This document shows, one piece after another, positions 1 to 8,990 of a stretch of DNA of 64,000 nt (positions within the stretch are counted from its first letter, which is position 1; every line of letters begins with the position of its first letter). Both the position numbers and the translations under genes were made by a program. This DNA comes from Luteimonas terrae (GTDB lineage Bacteria > Pseudomonadota > Gammaproteobacteria > Xanthomonadales > Xanthomonadaceae): positions 744,001 through 808,000 of the forward strand of contig NZ_SMTG01000002.1 of NCBI RefSeq assembly GCF_004358165.1, read 5' to 3'. The notes beneath the pieces were generated by a model. That model searched no databases, had not been told where the DNA came from, and was given only the letters and a program-made list of their open reading frames with translations.

Positions 1-1
1 G

Positions 2-985
2 ATCATGGGCGCCGGCCATCCGCTGCAGATCGATGGCATCGGGGGCGGCAACGCGCTGTCGAGCAAGGTCGCCATCGTCGGACCGGCCAGCCGCGCCGAT
101 GCGGACATCGACTATCTGTTCGCCCAGGTGCGGATCGACCGGCAACTGGTCGACACCACGCCCAACTGCGGGAACATGCTGGCCGCCGTCGGCCCGTTCG
201 CGATCGAATCGGGCCTCGTGCCCGCCGGCGATCCGGTGACCCACGTGCGCATCCACAACGTCAACACCGGCAAGGTGATCCTGGCCACGGTGCAGACGCC
301 CAGGGGCGAGGTGCACTACCGCGGCGACACCGCGATCGCCGGGGCCCCGGGCACTGCCGCGCCGATCTCGCTGGCCTTCCTCGACGCGGCGGGGGCGCGG
401 ACTGGCAAACTGTTGCCCACCGGCGAGGCCAGCGAATGGATCGATGATGTCGAGGTGAGCTGCATCGACTGCGCGATGCCGATGGTGATGCTCGAGGGTG
501 CGGCCCTGGGCGTGACCGGTGCGGAAAGCGCGGCCGAACTCAATGGAAACGCCGCGATGCTGGCGCGCCTGGAGCGCATCCGCATCGAGGCCGGGCGCCG
601 GATGGGCATCCCCGATGCGGGCGATCGCGTCATCCCCAAGCCCGTGCTGCTGCTGCCGCCCCGCGCGGGCGGTGCGCTGCAGGTGCGCTACTTCATGCCG
701 CACCAGTGCCACAGCGCGCTGGCGATCACCGGCGCGGTCGGCATCTCGACCGCCTGCGTGACCCCCGGCACGGTGGCGCAGCGCATGGTCGGCAGCCTGA
801 CGCTGCCGGGCAGCGTGCGGCTGGAACATCCCAGCGGCTGCCTGGACGTGGCCCTGCACAAACCCGACATGGATGCCCCGATCGTCGCCAGCGTCGTGCG
901 GACCGCACGGCGACTGTTCGAGGGCCGCGTCTTCGCCAGCACCGCACCGTCGCGCAGCGCCGCGGCCTGGAGCTCGGCGGCCTGA
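2..985 (+). CDS. 4-oxalomesaconate tautomerase, PrpF/GalD family (5' end cut by window)
   Basis: The N-terminus lies outside the window; about 327 residues of a roughly 360-residue protein remain. Two PrpF-family signatures are visible: DGIGGGNALSSKVAIVG near the start of the visible part and DTTPNCGNMLAAVGPFAIE about 40 residues later, with Cys at about residue 55 (counting from the ATG at 5) in the place of the family's catalytic cysteine. The second-half stretch FMPHQCHSALAITGAVG fits the oxalomesaconate branch better than 2-methylaconitate isomerase. Known family role: cis-trans or keto-enol isomerisation of unsaturated tricarboxylates, for GalD in the protocatechuate/gallate 4,5-cleavage pathway. 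An ABC importer follows after 69 bp, which supports an aromatic-acid pathway. PrpF proper (methylcitrate cycle) is the main alternative. Confidence 0.8.
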   Translation: MMGAGHPLQIDGIGGGNALSSKVAIVGPASRADADIDYLFAQVRIDRQLVDTTPNCGNMLAAVGPFAIESGLVPAGDPVTHVRIHNVNTGKVILATVQTPRGEVHYRGDTAIAGAPGTAAPISLAFLDAAGARTGKLLPTGEASEWIDDVEVSCIDCAMPMVMLEGAALGVTGAESAAELNGNAAMLARLERIRIEAGRRMGIPDAGDRVIPKPVLLLPPRAGGALQVRYFMPHQCHSALAITGAVGISTACVTPGTVAQRMVGSLTLPGSVRLEHPSGCLDVALHKPDMDAPIVASVVRTARRLFEGRVFASTAPSRSAAAWSSAA

Positions 986-1054
986 CACAGACGGAGTGAT
1001 CCGAACTCTCCGGGCCCACGCCCGGTCCAAGCCACACAATCCTGGGAGGGATCG

Positions 1055-2089
1055 ATGTACAAGCGTCTCATCACCGCCGTGCTCGCGGCGGCCATGGTCT
1101 GCGTCGCCGGTTGCGGCGGCAGCCGCAGCGGCGGCGGCGCCGGCGGCGAGTCCGTGCGCATCAGCGTCGGCTCGTACAACCTCAACAACCTGCCGTTCTT
1201 CATCGCCGATGCGAACGGCTACTTCGACGACGTGGGCCTGAAGGTCCAGACCGAGAACTTCGCCCAGGGCGGTTCCAAGGTGCTGCAGGCGCTGGTCGCC
1301 GGCTCGACCGACGTCGCGGTCGGCTTCTACGACCACACCATCCAGATGCAGGCCAAGCAGAAGGACGTCGTGGCGTTCGTGCTGCTGTCGCGCAACTCGG
1401 GCCTGGTGTTGGCCGGTCGTCCCGACAGCGCGTTCGATCCGGCCAACCCGGCGTCGATCCGCGGCATGAAGGTCGGCATCACCGCGCCCGGCTCGTCGTC
1501 GGACTTCTTCGTGCGGCATTACCTCGCGCGCAACAACATTCCGGTCGACGACATCTCGATTATCGGCGTCGGTTCGGGCGCGGCGGCGGTCGCGGCGCTG
1601 CAGCAGGACAAGATCGACCTGCTGGTGAACTACGACCCGGCCGGCACGCTGCTGGTCGAGCGCGGCGTGGGCAAGATCCTGATCGACGCGCGCAGCGACG
1701 AGGGCGCCCGCGAGGTCTACGGCGGCATCTATCCGACCTCGGTCATGTACGCGCAGCAGTCCTTCCTCGACCAGCGCCCCGAAGCGGTGGAGAAGATCGT
1801 CCGCGCCGAGCGCATGGCGCTGGAGTTCATCGCCGACCACACCGCGGCCGAAATCGTCGCCGCGCTGCCGGACAAGTACGTCTCCGGTGACCGCGAGACC
1901 TATGCCAAGGCGGTCGAGCAGGCCCGCGCCATCTTCACCCGCGACGGCCGCTTCGAGCCCAAGGACCTGGAAACGCCGCTGATCGTGCTGCGCGAGTTCA
2001 ATACCGATGTCGCCAATGCCGACATCGATCTCGAGAAGACCTACACCAACGCATTCGTCGACCGCGTCGCCGCGGACGCGAAGCAGTAA
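1055..2089 (+). CDS. ABC transporter substrate-binding lipoprotein (NMT1/SsuA-like)
   Basis: 344 residues. The N-terminus is a lipoprotein signal with lipobox VAGC (Cys20), followed by a Gly/Ser linker and a periplasmic binding fold of the NMT1/SsuA/TauA type (NNLPFFIADANGYFDDVGLKV early, then GSTDVAVGFYDH). The ATG is preceded by GGGAGG at 1044-1049. The next genes are its ATPase (9-bp gap) and permease, so it is the ligand receptor of a complete importer. The substrate cannot be read from sequence. The neighbouring tautomerase and porin suggest an aromatic or tricarboxylic acid rather than sulfonate or nitrate; that is inference. Confidence 0.85.
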   Translation: MYKRLITAVLAAAMVCVAGCGGSRSGGGAGGESVRISVGSYNLNNLPFFIADANGYFDDVGLKVQTENFAQGGSKVLQALVAGSTDVAVGFYDHTIQMQAKQKDVVAFVLLSRNSGLVLAGRPDSAFDPANPASIRGMKVGITAPGSSSDFFVRHYLARNNIPVDDISIIGVGSGAAAVAALQQDKIDLLVNYDPAGTLLVERGVGKILIDARSDEGAREVYGGIYPTSVMYAQQSFLDQRPEAVEKIVRAERMALEFIADHTAAEIVAALPDKYVSGDRETYAKAVEQARAIFTRDGRFEPKDLETPLIVLREFNTDVANADIDLEKTYTNAFVDRVAADAKQ

Positions 2090-2098
2090 GGAGGTTCC

Positions 2099-2932
2099 AT
2101 GGCTGTCGCCAGCGTTGCCCGCATCCGGGAAGAAGCCCCGATGCCGATCCAGTCGCGCCCGATGGTGTCGGTGCACGACGTCACGATGTCCTTCGGCGAT
2201 TTCACCGCCGTGCGCGACGTCAACATCGAAGTCGGTGACGGCGAGTTCCTCGCCATCGTCGGCCCTACCGGTTGCGGCAAGAGCACCATCCTCAACGCCG
2301 TCGCCGGCCTGTTGAAGCCGACGAAAGGCGGCATCCGCATCGACGACAAGGCGGTCAGCGGCGTGCAGGACTCGGTGGGCTACCTGTTCCAGCAGGACGC
2401 GCTGCTGCCGTGGAAGACCGCGCTGCAGAACGTCGAACTGGGCCTGCGGTTCCGCGGTGTCGGCAGCGACGAGCGCGAGAAGCGCGCCCGCGACTGGCTG
2501 ACCAAGGTGGGCCTGAAGGGCTTCGAGCATCGTTACCCGCACCAGCTCTCGGGCGGCCAGCGCAAGCGCGTGCAGATGGCGCAGGCACTGATCGTCGAGC
2601 CGAAGGTGATGCTGATGGACGAGCCGTTCTCGGCGCTCGACATCCACACCCGCCACCTGATGCAGAACGAACTGCTGCGCCTGTGGCAGGAAGACCGCCG
2701 TGCGGTGATCCTGATCACCCACGACCTCGAGGAAGCGATCGCGCTCGGCGACCGCGTCGTGGTGCTGTCCTCGGGCCCGTCGAGCCGGGTGGTCGAAAGT
2801 TTCCCGGTGAATCTGGAGCGGCCGCGCAACGTGGCCGAAATCAAGCTCGACCAACGGTTCACCGACCTCTATCGCGACATCTGGGCCTGCCTGCGCGGCG
2901 AAGTGGAGAAGAGCTATGCACGCCAAGACTGA
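2099..2932 (+). CDS. ABC transporter ATP-binding protein
   Basis: 277 residues. Walker A GPTGCGKS at 55-62, signature LSGGQ at 150-154 and Walker B MLMDE at 171-175, with ITHDLEEA (H-loop) after it: a complete nucleotide-binding domain of the nitrate/sulfonate/taurine (SsuB/TauB) class. A strong AAGGAGG at 2088-2094, overlapping the stop of the preceding gene, precedes the ATG at 2099. A second in-frame ATG (2141, MPIQSRP) is possible but lacks such a site. The 3' end overlaps the permease start by 17 bp, so the two are translated together. Confidence 0.92.
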   Translation: MAVASVARIREEAPMPIQSRPMVSVHDVTMSFGDFTAVRDVNIEVGDGEFLAIVGPTGCGKSTILNAVAGLLKPTKGGIRIDDKAVSGVQDSVGYLFQQDALLPWKTALQNVELGLRFRGVGSDEREKRARDWLTKVGLKGFEHRYPHQLSGGQRKRVQMAQALIVEPKVMLMDEPFSALDIHTRHLMQNELLRLWQEDRRAVILITHDLEEAIALGDRVVVLSSGPSSRVVESFPVNLERPRNVAEIKLDQRFTDLYRDIWACLRGEVEKSYARQD

Positions 2933-3692
2933 CCGTGCCATCCAGATCATGCTCGTCGTCGCCGTGTTCGGCGGCTGGCAGGCCGGCGTCACGGCCGGGC
3001 TGATCGACCCGTTCTTCTTCCCGGCGCCGTGGGACATCGTCCGGCAGATGGTGACCTGGCTGATGGACACCAGCTTCTACAGCCACGTCTACATCACCCT
3101 GACCGAGACCGTCCTGGGCTACGTGATCGGTACCGTGCTCGGCGTCACCGGCGGTGTCTGGCTGGGCTTGAGCCCGCGCTCGGCGCGCATCCTCGATCCC
3201 TTCATCAAGGGCTTCAATGCGATTCCGCGCGTGGTGCTGGCGCCGATCTTCGTGCTCTGGTTGGGCCTAGGCCTGTGGTCGAAGGTCGCACTGGCGGTGA
3301 CGCTGGTGTTCTTCATCACCTTCTTCAACGCCATGCAGGGCGTGCGCGAGGTGAACCCGGTGGTGCTGGCCAATGCACGCATCCTCGGCGCGAGCCGTCG
3401 CGACCTGCTGCGCCATGTGTACTTCCCGGCGGCCGCAAGCTGGATCCTGTCCTCGCTGCGCACCTCGGTGGGCTTCGCCGTGGTCGGCGCGATCATCGGC
3501 GAATACCTCGGCGCCTCGGCGGGCCTGGGCTATCTGATCGCGCAGGCCGAAGGCAACTTCAATGCGGTCGGCGTGTTCGCCGGCATCATCATCCTCGCGG
3601 GTTTCGTGCTGATCATCGACTTCTTTCTCGACATCGCCGAGAACCGCCTGATCACCTGGCGTCCCAACGCCTCTCGCGAAGCCACGAGCTGA
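2916..3692 (+). CDS. ABC transporter permease (BPD_transp_1)
   Basis: 258 residues, inner-membrane protein with several hydrophobic segments (about 10-30, 65-90, 115-140, 175-200, 220-245). The cytoplasmic EAA-like loop ANARILGASRRDLLRHVYFP, which docks on the ATPase, is present. The ATG lies inside the ATPase gene behind a GGAG motif. It completes the importer; a homodimer of this permease is the usual arrangement in the family. Confidence 0.9.
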   Translation: MHAKTDRAIQIMLVVAVFGGWQAGVTAGLIDPFFFPAPWDIVRQMVTWLMDTSFYSHVYITLTETVLGYVIGTVLGVTGGVWLGLSPRSARILDPFIKGFNAIPRVVLAPIFVLWLGLGLWSKVALAVTLVFFITFFNAMQGVREVNPVVLANARILGASRRDLLRHVYFPAAASWILSSLRTSVGFAVVGAIIGEYLGASAGLGYLIAQAEGNFNAVGVFAGIIILAGFVLIIDFFLDIAENRLITWRPNASREATS

Positions 3693-3880
3693 CCGTGCCG
3701 CGTCCCGGCGCGCATAGCGCCGGGACGCATCGACACCCGTTCCCCACGTCCGGGTGCGCTGCTCGCGCCGGAACCCCTCGTCGGTCCGGCGCCTCCTTTT
3801 CGAATGCTCTGCCCGTCGCATCGCGGCGGGCCTGTCTGCGGCCGTCCGTCGAAGGGCGCGCCGCGTCCGGAGATCGCACC

Positions 3881-5293
3881 ATGCGCATGTCGTTCCGTCC
3901 CCGTCCCACGGCACTCGCCGTCGGTCTGCTGCTGGCCTCGTCCGGCGCCTTCGCCCAGACCGCGTCGCCCGAGCTCGAGGCGCTGGTCCGCCAGCAGGCC
4001 GCGCAGATCCGCCTGCTCGAGGCGCGCCTGTCGGCCCTCGAAACCGGCCAGGCGCCGGCCACTGCCGCCGCGCCGGTTGCGCCCGCCGCCGATCCAGCGC
4101 TCGTCGAGCGCATCGCCAAGGTCGAGGCCGCGCAGGCCAAGGCGCCCACCGTCAGCTGGGCCAAGGGCGCGCCGCAGTTCACCAGCAGCGACGGCCAGAT
4201 CACCTTCCGTCCGCGCGGCCGCGTGTTCGTCGACACGTCCAGCACCAGCGGCTCGGACTTCGAGGCCCGCAACATCACCGGTACCGAGATCCGTTCGGTG
4301 CGTCTGGGTTTCGAGGGCAGCTACGGCATTCTCGGCTACGCGGTCGAGGGCGATTTCGCCGACAACGGCGTGGCCTGGAAGTCGGCCTATGCGACGGTCG
4401 ACCACACGCTCTTCGGCCGCGAGGCCGAACTGACGATCGGCAACCGCCTCAACGACCGCGGCATCGACGGGTCCAGTGGCACCGGCAATACGCCCTTCCA
4501 GGACCGCAATGTGGTCGGCACCCAGATCGTGCCGCAGCGCGGCCTGTTCGGCGTCGGCCTGACCGAGCGCGTCTACGGCGAGAACTGGCATGCCAGCCTG
4601 TCGCTGGCCGGTAACGACCTCAACAATGTCGGCGACAGCGACGATTCGAAGACCGTCGCCGGTCGCGCGCACTGGAACCCGGTGAAGGGCGAGGGCGGCC
4701 TGCTGCACCTCGGCGCCTGGGGTTTCTACGAGGACATCGCGCCAGGCAGCAGCGGGGTGTTCCGCAGCTCGGCGATTTCGGGCCACCTCAACGATCTGGT
4801 CAAGATCGCCCCCGGCGCGTTGACCGGCGCGACCCGCGGCGAAGGCTACGGCGTCGAGGTGCTCGGCGTGCGCGGCCCGTTCTGGGGCTACGGCGAATGG
4901 GGCACCCGCGACGTCGCCGGCTTTGGCGGCGCCGGTCGCTACGAGGTCACCCACGACGCCTGGGCGGTCTCGGCCGGCTGGTTCCTCTCCGGTGCCAGCC
5001 CGTCGTTCGCGAGCAGGACCGGCACCTGGAGCCGGGTCAAGGTGGCGCGTCCGGTCACCGCCGGCGGCCCCGGCGCCTGGGAACTCAAGGCCCGATACGA
5101 GGACGCCGACTACAGCGAGCTGCCGACCGGCGGCACCGGCAACGCCTGGACGGTCGGCGTGAACTGGTATCTCAACGACTTCAGCCGGGTGCTGTTCGAC
5201 GCGGTGCGCTGGGAAACCGACAACCGCAGCGGCGCCTATCAGGGCCTTGATCGCGGCACCACGCTCAACGCGCGCTTCCAGCTGGCCTTCTGA
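3881..5293 (+). CDS. OprP/OprO-type outer-membrane porin
   Basis: 470 residues. Signal peptide MRMSFRPRPTALAVGLLLA ending near AFAQ, then a short coiled-coil-like segment (LEALVRQQAAQIRLLEARLSALE) and Ala/Pro linker typical of phosphate-selective-porin-like proteins, then a Gly/aromatic-rich beta-barrel ending in Phe (LNARFQLAF), as outer-membrane barrels do. The reading frame stays open far upstream through the permease, but the signal peptide fixes the start at 3881 or the ATG at 3887. The 188 bp between permease and porin holds no gene. It probably supplies outer-membrane entry for the substrate of the preceding ABC importer; phosphate specificity should not be assumed. Confidence 0.85.
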   Translation: MRMSFRPRPTALAVGLLLASSGAFAQTASPELEALVRQQAAQIRLLEARLSALETGQAPATAAAPVAPAADPALVERIAKVEAAQAKAPTVSWAKGAPQFTSSDGQITFRPRGRVFVDTSSTSGSDFEARNITGTEIRSVRLGFEGSYGILGYAVEGDFADNGVAWKSAYATVDHTLFGREAELTIGNRLNDRGIDGSSGTGNTPFQDRNVVGTQIVPQRGLFGVGLTERVYGENWHASLSLAGNDLNNVGDSDDSKTVAGRAHWNPVKGEGGLLHLGAWGFYEDIAPGSSGVFRSSAISGHLNDLVKIAPGALTGATRGEGYGVEVLGVRGPFWGYGEWGTRDVAGFGGAGRYEVTHDAWAVSAGWFLSGASPSFASRTGTWSRVKVARPVTAGGPGAWELKARYEDADYSELPTGGTGNAWTVGVNWYLNDFSRVLFDAVRWETDNRSGAYQGLDRGTTLNARFQLAF

Positions 5294-5360
5294 CGCGCGA
5301 CCGTCATCGAGGGCGCACACGATGGGCCGGGTCGGCATGACCCGGCCCATCGCATGTGCA

Positions 5361-5409
5361 GTATGGTGGCTGGGGTATGCGTGCTCAGGTATGTATAATG
5401 CGCGCATAC
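5361..5409 (+). promoter_or_regulatory. Promoter/operator of the mazE-vapC pair
   Basis: GTATG occurs three times at an exact 14-bp period (5361, 5375, 5389). GTATGCG (5375-5381) forms an inverted repeat with CGCATAC (5403-5409). A perfect -10 hexamer TATAAT lies between the arms at 5394-5399; no good -35 is seen. The layout fits autorepression by the antitoxin encoded just downstream. Confidence 0.55.
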
Positions 5410-5427
5410 TTTTTCGGGAGCGCTCCG

Positions 5428-5676
5428 ATGGAAGCCACCGTCGCCGAGCGCGGCCAGATCACCCTGCCCAAGGCCGTGCGCGATGCGCTGGGCCTGAGCA
5501 AGGGCACGATCCTCAAGGTCGAGCTGGAAGGCAGCCGCATCGTGCTGCGCAAGAGCGTCGATGACGCCGTGTCCCGGGCCCGCGGTCGCTTCAGGCTGGA
5601 GGGCTTCGACGGCACCGATTCCGCGATGCGCGCCGTGCGCGGGCAGGGCGACGCGGCGGGAGACGCCGACGCGTGA
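5428..5676 (+). CDS. AbrB/MazE-type antitoxin
   Basis: 82 residues. The SpoVT/AbrB swapped-hairpin domain occupies the first 45 or so (TVAERGQITLPKAVRDALGL, then KGTILKVELEGSRIVLR). The remainder is a short polar tail that would bind and neutralise the toxin. A GGGAG motif precedes the ATG at 5428. The stop overlaps the toxin start codon (GTGA), as in many vapBC operons. Members of this fold normally bind their own promoter as dimers. Confidence 0.85.
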   Translation: MEATVAERGQITLPKAVRDALGLSKGTILKVELEGSRIVLRKSVDDAVSRARGRFRLEGFDGTDSAMRAVRGQGDAAGDADA

Positions 5677-6074
5677 TCGCCGTCGACGCGCCCGTGCTGG
5701 TGGACCTGCTGGCCGACGGCCCGCAGGCCGACGCCGCTGAAGCCTGCCTGCGCCAGTACCTGAGCGCCGGCCCGGTCGTGGTCTGCGATGTGGCCCTGGC
5801 CGAGATCTGCGGCGCGCTGCACGACGGCGCCGAGACCATGGCCGTGCTCGAGGACATGGGCGTGCGGTTCTCGGCGATCGAAGCCAAGTCCGCGCTGCGG
5901 GCCGGCGAGATGCAGCGGCGCTCCTGGCAGCGTGGCGACAAGTCCGGTCGCGCCGCGCGCGATTTCCTCGTCGGGGCGCATGCGCTGTTGCAGTGCAATG
6001 GCCTGATCACCCGCGACGACGCGTTTTTCCGCACCTACTTCAAGGGTCTCAAGCTGATCGTACCGTCGGCCTGA
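5673..6074 (+). CDS. PIN-domain ribonuclease toxin (VapC family)
   Basis: 133 residues starting with GTG at 5673, which overlaps the antitoxin TGA. The acidic residues of a PIN active site are in place: Asp5 (VDAPVLVDLL), Glu44 (ALAEICGAL), Asp97 (AARDFLVGAHA) and Asp115 (TRDDAFF). Family role: Mg-dependent endonuclease cutting RNA, held inactive by the antitoxin. The frame is intact and no key residue is missing, so the system is probably functional. Confidence 0.85.
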   Translation: MIAVDAPVLVDLLADGPQADAAEACLRQYLSAGPVVVCDVALAEICGALHDGAETMAVLEDMGVRFSAIEAKSALRAGEMQRRSWQRGDKSGRAARDFLVGAHALLQCNGLITRDDAFFRTYFKGLKLIVPSA

Positions 6075-6116
6075 GACCGGTTATCCCGGTACTGCACGAA
6101 TCTGGAGTTGCCCGTC

Positions 6117-8708
6117 ATGTTGGAAGCCTATCGCCACCACGTTGCCGAGCGCGAAGCGCTGGGAATCCCGCCGCTGCCGCTCAATGCGCAGCAGACCGCG
6201 GACGTCATCGAACTGCTGAAGAACCCGCCCGCGGGTGAAGCGGAGTTCCTGCTCGACCTGCTGACCCACCGCGTGCCGGCCGGCGTCGACGACGCCGCCA
6301 AGGTCAAGGCCTCGTACCTCGCCGCGATCGCCTTCGGCAGCGAACGCAACGCGCTGATCACCCGCGCGCGCGCCACCGAACTGCTGGGCACCATGCTCGG
6401 CGGCTACAACGTGCAGCCGCTGGTCGACCTGCTCGACGATGCCGAGGTCGGCACCATCGCCGCCGACGCGCTCAAGCACACGCTGCTGGTGTTCGATGCC
6501 TTCCACGACGTCGAAGAGAAGGCCAAGGCCGGCAACGCGAACGCCAAGGGCGTGCTGCAGAGCTGGGCCGACGCCGAGTGGTTCACCAGCAAGCCGGAAG
6601 TGCCGCAGTCGATGACACTGACGGTGTTCAAGGTGCCGGGCGAGACCAATACCGACGACCTGTCGCCGGCGCCCGACGCGACCACGCGTCCGGACATCCC
6701 GATGCACGCGCTGGCGATGCTCAAGAACAAGCGCGACGACGCGCCGTTCGTGCCGGAAGAAGACGGCAAGCGCGGCCCGATCCAGGCCATCCTCGATCTC
6801 AAGAAGAAGGGCAACCTCGTCGCCTACGTCGGTGACGTGGTGGGTACCGGTTCGAGCCGCAAGTCGGCGACCAACAGCGTGCTGTGGTGGACCGGCGACG
6901 ACATTCCCTACATCCCGAACAAGCGCGCCGGCGGCGTGTGCCTGGGTTCGAAGATCGCGCCGATCTTCTACAACACGATGGAGGACGCCGGCGCGCTGCC
7001 GATCGAACTCGACGTGTCGCAGATGGAGCAGGGCGACGTCATCGAGTTGCGTCCCTTCGAAGGCAAGGCGCTCAAGAACGGCGCCGTGATCGCCGAGTTC
7101 CAGGTCAAGTCGGACGTGCTGTTCGACGAAGTGCGCGCCGGTGGCCGCATTCCGCTGATCGTCGGCCGCGGCCTGACCGCCAAGGCGCGCGAGTCGCTGG
7201 GCTTGCCGGCGACCGACCTGTTCCGCCTGCCGCAGCAGCCGGCCGACACCGGCAAGGGCTTCTCGCTGGCGCAGAAGATGGTCGGCCGCGCGATCGGTCT
7301 GCCGGAAGGCCAGGGCGTGCGCCCGGGTACCTACTGCGAACCGAAGATGACCTCGGTCGGTTCCCAGGACACCACCGGTCCGATGACCCGCGACGAGCTG
7401 AAGGACCTGGCGTGCCTGGGCTTCTCGGCGGACCTCGTCATGCAGTCGTTCTGCCACACCGCGGCGTATCCGAAGCCGGTCGACGTCAAGACCCATCACA
7501 CGCTGCCGGAGTTCATCTCCACGCGTGGCGGCATCTCGCTGCGTCCGGGTGACGGCGTGATCCACAGCTGGCTCAACCGCATGCTGCTGCCCGATACCGT
7601 CGGCACCGGCGGCGACTCGCACACGCGTTTCCCGGTCGGTATCTCGTTCCCGGCGGGTTCGGGTCTGGTCGCATTCGCGGCCGCGACCGGCGTCATGCCG
7701 CTCGACATGCCCGAGTCGGTGCTGGTGCGCTTCAAGGGCAAGATGCAGCCCGGCGTGACCCTGCGCGACCTGGTCAACGCGATCCCGCTCTACGCGATCA
7801 AGCAGGGCCTGCTGACCGTGGCCAAGGCCGGCAAGAAGAACATCTTCTCCGGTCGCATCCTCGAGATCGAAGGTCTGCCGGATCTCAAGGTCGAGCAGGC
7901 GTTCGAGCTGTCCGACGCCTCGGCCGAGCGTTCGGCCGCCGGGTGCTCGGTGCACCTCAACAAGGAACCGATCATCGAGTACATCAACAGCAATATCGCG
8001 TTGCTGCGCTGGATGATCGCCGAGGGCTACCAGGATCCACGTTCGATCCAGCGCCGCATCGAGAAGATGGAAGCCTGGCTGGCCGATCCGCAGCTGCTCA
8101 AGGGCGACGACGATGCCGAGTACGCCGCGGTCATCGAGATCGATCTGGCCGACGTGCACGAGCCGATCCTGGCTTGCCCGAACGATCCGGACGACGTGAA
8201 GTTCCTGTCCGAAGTCGCCGGCGTCGAGATTGACGAGGTGTTCATCGGTTCCTGCATGACCAACATCGGCCACTTCCGCGCGGCATCGAAGCTGCTGGAA
8301 GGCAAGCGCGATATCCCGACCAAGCTGTGGGTCGCCCCGCCGACCAAGATGGACGCCGCCGAGCTGACCAAGGAAGGCCACTACGGCACCTTCGGCGCGG
8401 CCGGCGCGCGCATGGAAATGCCGGGCTGCTCGCTGTGCATGGGCAACCAGGCGCAGGTGCGCGAAGGCGCGACGGTGTTCTCCACGTCCACCCGCAACTT
8501 CCCGAACCGTCTGGGCCGCAACTCGAACGTCTACCTGGGCTCGGCCGAACTCGCGGCGATCTGCTCGCGCCTGGGCCGCATTCCGACCAAGGCCGAGTAC
8601 ATGGCCGACGTCGGCGTGCTGGACGCCTCGGCGAACGACATCTACCGCTACATGAACTTCGACCAGATTCCGGAGTACGTGGAAGCGGGCGAGAAGACCG
8701 CTGCCTGA
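6117..8708 (+). CDS. acnB: Aconitate hydratase B
   Basis: 863 residues, matching the AcnB family length. The N-terminus [17 protein letters not shown] is nearly that of E. coli AcnB and fixes the ATG at 6117, with GGAG at 6104-6107. Domain order is AcnB type: HEAT-like domain first, then swivel domain, then the catalytic core. The three [4Fe-4S] ligands are Cys713 ([10 protein letters not shown]), Cys771 and Cys774 ([10 protein letters not shown]). It interconverts citrate and isocitrate in the TCA cycle, and in other species acts as an iron-sensing RNA-binding protein when the cluster is lost. It is followed by a terminator and stands alone. Confidence 0.97.
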   Translation: MLEAYRHHVAEREALGIPPLPLNAQQTADVIELLKNPPAGEAEFLLDLLTHRVPAGVDDAAKVKASYLAAIAFGSERNALITRARATELLGTMLGGYNVQPLVDLLDDAEVGTIAADALKHTLLVFDAFHDVEEKAKAGNANAKGVLQSWADAEWFTSKPEVPQSMTLTVFKVPGETNTDDLSPAPDATTRPDIPMHALAMLKNKRDDAPFVPEEDGKRGPIQAILDLKKKGNLVAYVGDVVGTGSSRKSATNSVLWWTGDDIPYIPNKRAGGVCLGSKIAPIFYNTMEDAGALPIELDVSQMEQGDVIELRPFEGKALKNGAVIAEFQVKSDVLFDEVRAGGRIPLIVGRGLTAKARESLGLPATDLFRLPQQPADTGKGFSLAQKMVGRAIGLPEGQGVRPGTYCEPKMTSVGSQDTTGPMTRDELKDLACLGFSADLVMQSFCHTAAYPKPVDVKTHHTLPEFISTRGGISLRPGDGVIHSWLNRMLLPDTVGTGGDSHTRFPVGISFPAGSGLVAFAAATGVMPLDMPESVLVRFKGKMQPGVTLRDLVNAIPLYAIKQGLLTVAKAGKKNIFSGRILEIEGLPDLKVEQAFELSDASAERSAAGCSVHLNKEPIIEYINSNIALLRWMIAEGYQDPRSIQRRIEKMEAWLADPQLLKGDDDAEYAAVIEIDLADVHEPILACPNDPDDVKFLSEVAGVEIDEVFIGSCMTNIGHFRAASKLLEGKRDIPTKLWVAPPTKMDAAELTKEGHYGTFGAAGARMEMPGCSLCMGNQAQVREGATVFSTSTRNFPNRLGRNSNVYLGSAELAAICSRLGRIPTKAEYMADVGVLDASANDIYRYMNFDQIPEYVEAGEKTAA

Positions 8709-8730
8709 CGGCAACGGTTTGCGGACACGA

Positions 8731-8757
8731 AACACCCGGCCTCGCGCCGGGTGTTTT
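8731..8757 (+). terminator. Intrinsic terminator of acnB
   Basis: A 10-bp perfect stem (AACACCCGGC 8731-8740, GCCGGGTGTT 8746-8755) with loop CTCGC, followed by further T residues, 22 bp after the acnB stop. Confidence 0.85.
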
Positions 8758-8828
8758 GTATCAGGGGTCCTGTACGTTTCGATCCGATTCTTGCTACGTC
8801 ACGGTTGAGCCGCCATCGCGAGAGGCCG

Positions 8829-8990
8829 CCCCTTCCCCCGCCTGCGGGGGAAGGTTGGGATGGGGGCGAGCAGGAAGACCGGAACGAATGCCTCCTGCGC
8901 GATCTCGACCCTGGATCCGCACGAGTTCATCGGCAGCACGATCGGGCCGTTTGCCCCACCCAACCCTACCCCGCACGCGGAGGAGGGCTC
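8829..8990. repeat. Intergenic element with terminal inverted repeats, copy A
   Basis: The left end is a hairpin CCTTCCCCCG-CCTG-CGGGGGAAGG followed by TTGGGATGGGGGC; the right end (about 8953-8988) is the inverted counterpart, GCCCCACCCAACCCTACCCC with a degenerate hairpin. About 80 bp of unrelated DNA lies between. The same structure recurs at 49019-49184. It ends at the stop codon of the histidine-phosphatase gene, in a convergent intergenic space. It is REP/BIME- or MITE-like; no protein is encoded. Confidence 0.65.

Noticed and set aside
3029-3880. In-frame extension of the porin through the permease gene
   Set aside because: The permease frame is well supported there and the porin signal peptide begins at 3881.
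3530-5407. Long open frame on the minus strand (about 625 codons) opposite the porin
   Set aside because: Opposite a clear porin with signal peptide; composition (Ala, Gly, Arg, Val rich) is that of an antisense shadow in high-GC DNA.
6081-8735. 884-codon minus-strand frame opposite acnB
   Set aside because: acnB matches its family end to end; the antisense product is His/Arg/Val-rich with no recognisable domain. Similar shadows lie opposite clpA, ftsK, ppsA and dnaE2.
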